Positions 6,873 through 9,781 of a DNA stretch of 9,781 nucleotides are shown in pieces. The notes beneath the pieces are model-generated. The model was given only the letters and a program-made list of their open reading frames with translations. It had not been told where the DNA came from and made no database searches. The translations under genes were made by a program, and so were the position numbers. This DNA comes from Candidatus Hydrogenedentota bacterium (GTDB lineage Bacteria; Hydrogenedentota; Hydrogenedentia; Hydrogenedentiales; CAITNO01): NCBI GenBank assembly GCA_903922535.1, contig CAIXUF010000613.1, forward strand, positions 1-9,781. The letters run 5' to 3'. Numbering within the stretch: the first letter of the stretch is position 1; every line of letters starts with the position of its first letter.

Positions 6873-6960
6873 GTGGCCATGCCACCGCTTTCCGTTGCGG
6901 AAGCCATACTTCCGCCGCCGGGGGCATGGCACCGGCGAAGAAAAGCGGTGGCATGGCCAC
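6873..6960. repeat. 88-bp palindromic element with 19-bp perfect outer arms
   Basis: Bases 6873-6891 are the exact reverse complement of 6942-6960 (19 of 19). Inside lie GCGGAAG 6897-6903 with CTTCCGC 6909-6915 (5-base loop) and CGCCGG 6916-6921 with CCGGCG 6932-6937. Each outer arm is also self-complementary: GTGGC-CAT-GCCAC at 6873-6885 and GTGGC-ATG-GCCAC at 6948-6960. The element can therefore fold either as one long stem carrying two hairpins or as a row of four small hairpins. The form resembles a non-autonomous palindromic repeat (REP/MITE type), but no target duplication and no GTAG-type REP signature is visible. Confidence 0.8.
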
Positions 6961-7081
6961 AAGCACTCAAAAAATGCCGTCACTTTCGCAATCACCGGGT
7001 GCTTGCTGTAACCTATGCGGGCTGTCGTGCACGGAAAACCGAACTGCGCCCATCCGGCGTTTCTACGAAAGGTGTACAGGC

Positions 7082-9286
7082 ATGATTTCAACTCTGTTCG
7101 TACTGGCCCTAACGTTCGCGGCACCCGCACCGGACACGCTGCAAAGCGATTTCGCCGATCCGCCCCTGTGCTGGAAGTCGCGTCCGTTGTGGTTCTGGAA
7201 TGCGCCGGTGAGCGACGAGAAGACCACCGCAATCATGGAAGGGTGCAGGAGTGTGGGTTATTACGGCTTTGGCATTCTGCCTTGTGAGGGCGCGCCCAAG
7301 TTCATGAGCCCCGAGTACCTGAATGCCTACCAGTTCGCATTGGACAAGGCGGCCGCGCTGGGCATGAAGATGTGCCTGTACGACGAGTACTGGTTCCCCA
7401 GCGGCGGCGCCGGCGGCCAGTTGAAGGCCGAACATCCCGAGGCGCTCAGCAAGCGGCTCGACAAGGCCGAGACCGAAGTGACCGGTCCGCACGCCGTTTC
7501 ACAGCCCCTGCCGGAGGGCCGGTTCATGGGCGCGGCGGCGATGAACACGGCAACAAAAGAGATCGTGGACATCAGCGGCAATGCCGTCAACGGCACGCTG
7601 ACGTGGGACGCACCCGCGGGCGCGTGGAAGGTGATGCTGTTTTCCTGTGTGACTGATGGCGCGCGCGATCTGGTGGACTATCTGAGCCCCGAGGCGGTGC
7701 AGCAGTTCGCCGCGCTGACGTACCAGAAGTACTTCGACCGGTTCCCGAACCATTTTGGCACCACCATCGACAGCGCCTTCTATGACGAGCCCACCATGCA
7801 CTGGGTGCAGGGCGGGCGCGCGTGGACCGGCGCGTTCAACACGAAATTCGAGCAGAAATACGGCAAGAGCCCGGTACCGTTCTATCCTGCTCTGTGGTAC
7901 GACATCGGCGACGGCACCGCGGCGGCACGCAACATGCTCTTCGGCTTCCGCGCCGAACTCTACGCCGCCGGTTTCCCGAAAACCGTGACCGACTGGTGCA
8001 TCGCGCACGGCATCCACCTGATGGGGCATCAGGATCAGGAGGAGATCGTCAATCCCACGGGCCTGTGCGGCGATCTCATCAGGTGCTTCGAGCATCAGGA
8101 CATTCCGGGCATCGACGAGATCTTCACCTATGGCCGCGGCTCGAAGGCGTACAAGCTGGTCAGCTCCTCCGCGTTGAATTACGGCAAACCGCGGGTAATG
8201 TGCGAGACCTACGGCGCGATCAAGGACATGCCCGTGGCCACGCTGTACCGCGAGGCCATGGACCTGTTCGCCAAGGGGATCAACATGATGATCCCGCACG
8301 CGGTGTGGTACGACGACAAGCACATCATCTTCGAGCCCGAATTGTCGTACCGAACCGAGCCCTACGCCTCGGCGCTGCCCGGCTACAACAGGTACATCGG
8401 GCGCCTGCAGCGCGTCCTGCAGCAGGGCCGCCATGTGTCCGAGGTGGGCGTGCTCTATCCCATCGCGGCGCTCCAGGCAGGCTATCACTTCGACGGCCCG
8501 CTCAAGCCCTACGAGGGCGGCGTCATCCCCGAAGAGGCGGACTACATGGACGTCGGCGAATACCTCGCGCTGCACGCGCGCCGAGACTACGTCTTCCTTC
8601 ATCCGGAAGTGCTGGACACCGCCTGCACGCTGGACGGCGCATGCCTCCGCCTCGACAATGCCAGCGCCCACGAAGCCTTGCGCGTGATCATCCTTCCCGG
8701 CGCAAAGGTCGTCCACGCGAGCAACCTTGCGGTCGTCAAGCGTTTCTGGGAACAGGGCGGCAAGGTCATCGCCACCACCCAACTGCCGTTCAAGTCGGCC
8801 GAATTCGGCAAGGATGCGGAAGTGCGGCGCATGATCGCGGAGATCTTCGGGCCGGAAGCCTCCGCAACGGTGGAGGACTTTGCGAAACGCCCCGACCGCA
8901 GTCTGCGCCACGACAATGCCGCGGGCGGTGTGGCCTGCTTCATCGAACGGCCCACCCCGGAGCGTTTTCGCGGCGTGATGAACGCGGTGGCACCGGTGCC
9001 CGATGTGTCTTTCGAGGGGGAGCCAAACGTGACGGGAGGCAATCTCACCTACATCCACAAAGCCATCGACGGCCGCGAAGTGTACTTTCTCGCGAATTCC
9101 TCCGACACGGCACTCGACACCGCAGTGCATCTGCGCGGTGAACTCGACCTGGAGCAGTGGGATCCGCACACGGGCAAGATCACCGGGTGCATGCACACGC
9201 ACACCACCGATGCGGACAACGCGGTGACCATCGTGCCGCTGCGCTTCCCGCCGGTCCATTCGGTGTTTCTGGTGACCAAACCGTAG
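7082..9286 (+). CDS. Secreted GH106-like glycoside hydrolase (putative alpha-L-rhamnosidase)
   Basis: A 734-residue protein resembling GH106-type alpha-L-rhamnosidases and related uncharacterised glycosyl hydrolases. It starts with a short hydrophobic signal (residues 1-16) that lacks the usual basic n-region, then a domain opening SRPLWFWNAPVS as in GH106 (PRPxxWWHW-like). Family-like landmarks are YDEYWFPSGGAGG (100-112), FYDEP (Glu236), GHQDQEE (315-321) and CETYGA (Glu375); Glu236 and Glu375 are my best candidates for catalytic acids, by analogy only. The C-terminal third is a small-domain and beta-sandwich region ending FPPVHSVFLV. It is shorter than many GH106 enzymes. The start at ATG 7082 gives the signal peptide and has GAAAGG at 7067-7072; the frame is open further upstream but unlike protein. 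It is divergent from the sulfatase-xylanase operon. The fold assignment is fairly safe; the sugar specificity is not. Confidence 0.78.
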   Translation: MISTLFVLALTFAAPAPDTLQSDFADPPLCWKSRPLWFWNAPVSDEKTTAIMEGCRSVGYYGFGILPCEGAPKFMSPEYLNAYQFALDKAAALGMKMCLYDEYWFPSGGAGGQLKAEHPEALSKRLDKAETEVTGPHAVSQPLPEGRFMGAAAMNTATKEIVDISGNAVNGTLTWDAPAGAWKVMLFSCVTDGARDLVDYLSPEAVQQFAALTYQKYFDRFPNHFGTTIDSAFYDEPTMHWVQGGRAWTGAFNTKFEQKYGKSPVPFYPALWYDIGDGTAAARNMLFGFRAELYAAGFPKTVTDWCIAHGIHLMGHQDQEEIVNPTGLCGDLIRCFEHQDIPGIDEIFTYGRGSKAYKLVSSSALNYGKPRVMCETYGAIKDMPVATLYREAMDLFAKGINMMIPHAVWYDDKHIIFEPELSYRTEPYASALPGYNRYIGRLQRVLQQGRHVSEVGVLYPIAALQAGYHFDGPLKPYEGGVIPEEADYMDVGEYLALHARRDYVFLHPEVLDTACTLDGACLRLDNASAHEALRVIILPGAKVVHASNLAVVKRFWEQGGKVIATTQLPFKSAEFGKDAEVRRMIAEIFGPEASATVEDFAKRPDRSLRHDNAAGGVACFIERPTPERFRGVMNAVAPVPDVSFEGEPNVTGGNLTYIHKAIDGREVYFLANSSDTALDTAVHLRGELDLEQWDPHTGKITGCMHTHTTDADNAVTIVPLRFPPVHSVFLVTKP

Positions 9287-9336
9287 GGTGTCGTGGAGTG
9301 AAGCGGAACGCACCATCCGCATGCGACGCGCGGACT

Positions 9337-9365
9337 TTGAACATATTTCCACGACCCGATACAAT
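9337..9365 (+). promoter_or_regulatory. Promoter of the McrB-like gene
   Basis: TTGAAC (9337-9342, four of six to the -35 consensus) and TACAAT (9360-9365, five of six to the -10 consensus) are 17 bases apart. Transcription would start near 9372, and AAGGGGG at 9379-9385 serves as ribosome binding site four bases before the ATG at 9390. The leader would be only about 18 bases. Confidence 0.6.
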
Positions 9366-9389
9366 TCAATTACCTAGAAAGGGGGCCGT

Positions 9390-9781
9390 ATGAGCTTCTC
9401 GTGGATTCCGATATACAGGGAGTTGGCACAGGCGGTACTGGCGCGCCGTGACCGGCAAGCGGAATTGCTGGACAAACTGCGGGCGGCACGAGAACAGGGG
9501 TTGCCGGTCATGACAGTACAGGCCGTCGGCAATCACAGCCGTCACAATGCCATAGATCCGTTCTCCTTCTTCGCCGCGTTCAACCGCCAGCAGAAAGACA
9601 CAAACCGCCAGCAGATAATCACATTCTTTCAGGAACGGTTTGGACTGGAGACGAAGGTGCCGTCTGATTTTGACGGTATACCCATCGCCGACAACAGAAG
9701 TTCGTTCTTCTTCGCCTCGAAATCCGAAAGCATGTTGGATGACATCGCCCTACTATGGGATATGGCCTCTGAAGCCTATGC
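9390..9781 (+). CDS. McrB-type restriction ATPase, N-terminal domain (partial, runs off the edge)
   Basis: The gene starts at ATG 9390 and is open to the window end (130 complete codons). It opens FSWIPIYRELAQAVL and continues with IDPFSFFAAFNR, VPSDFDGIPI and DDIALLWDMASEA. These match the N-terminal region of large McrB-like AAA+ ATPases/GTPases of modification-dependent (type IV, McrBC-like) restriction systems, where the pattern is FxWIPxYxELA, DPFTFFxxFNR, PxDFxGIPV and DDIxxLW. That domain would recognise the target or effector; the motor domain and any McrC nuclease partner lie beyond the window. It is cytoplasmic, with its own promoter and a strong SD. By hand count G+C over 9601-9780 is about 49 percent (89 of 180), clearly below the genes to the left, and codons such as ATA, CTA, AGA and AGT appear that those genes avoid, which suggests horizontal acquisition. 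Confidence 0.75.
   Translation, partial: MSFSWIPIYRELAQAVLARRDRQAELLDKLRAAREQGLPVMTVQAVGNHSRHNAIDPFSFFAAFNRQQKDTNRQQIITFFQERFGLETKVPSDFDGIPIADNRSSFFFASKSESMLDDIALLWDMASEAY

Larger units (their letters stand above)
6772..7081. other. Divergent spacer between sulfatase operon and GH106-like gene
   Basis: This 310-bp region separates two divergent transcription units. It holds the likely sulfatase promoter (6819-6846) and the palindromic element at 6873-6960. No RNA gene is recognised. The GH106-like reading frame happens to be open leftward through the region to 6629, but the protein it would encode has no family features, so it is treated as untranslated. No clear promoter for the rightward gene was found; TAACCT at 7009-7014 is the best -10 candidate and has no good -35 partner. 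Confidence 0.5.

Noticed and set aside
6629..7081. N-terminal extension of the GH106-like gene by 151 codons
   Set aside because: It would read antisense through the sulfatase start and through the palindromic element, has no domain features, and hides a good signal peptide and SD at 7082.
1..9781. CRISPR array, tRNA or rRNA genes, transposase genes
   Set aside because: No regularly spaced repeats, no cloverleaf with conserved TTCGA-type arm and no transposase motifs were seen on either strand.

Overview
The window is G+C-rich, densely coded bacterial DNA in which most coding is for secreted or membrane-anchored hydrolases. The combination of a Tat-exported S1 sulfatase, a GH10 xylanase lipoprotein, a GH106-like glycosidase, a neutral-ceramidase-like enzyme and a uroporphyrinogen-decarboxylase-like protein is typical of polysaccharide-degrading, Gram-negative-type (diderm) lineages such as Hydrogenedentota, Planctomycetota, Lentisphaerota or Verrucomicrobiota. 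That assignment is inferred from gene content; no phylogenetic marker in the window fixes it.

Layout. Bases 1-45 may be the last codons of a gene that lies outside. Bases 46-332 carry no gene but hold a compact nested inverted repeat (147-212) that folds on paper into a three-way junction. At 333-701 (+) lies a small RlpA-like double-psi beta-barrel protein, followed by a perfect 12-bp hairpin (730-759). A strong sigma70-type promoter (816-845) drives a Smg/DUF494 gene (887-1345, +). Converging on it is a URO-D-superfamily gene (1359-2609, -). This gene and a membrane-anchored ceramidase-family gene (2738-4258, +) are transcribed divergently from a 128-bp spacer.

Converging on the ceramidase gene is a two-gene operon on the minus strand: sulfatase (5386-6771) then GH10 xylanase (4271-5389), with overlapping stop and start codons (ATGA). 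A 310-bp divergent spacer with a long palindromic element (6873-6960) separates this operon from a GH106-like glycoside hydrolase gene (7082-9286, +). Sulfatase, xylanase and GH106-like enzyme together suggest breakdown of a sulfated polysaccharide containing xylose and a deoxysugar such as rhamnose. That substrate is an inference.

From about 9390 to the right edge a new gene starts behind its own promoter. Its N-terminus resembles the N-terminal domain of McrB-type restriction ATPases, its base composition is less G+C-rich than the genes to its left, and its rare-codon use differs. The window therefore appears to end at the left boundary of a defence locus whose effector genes lie outside.
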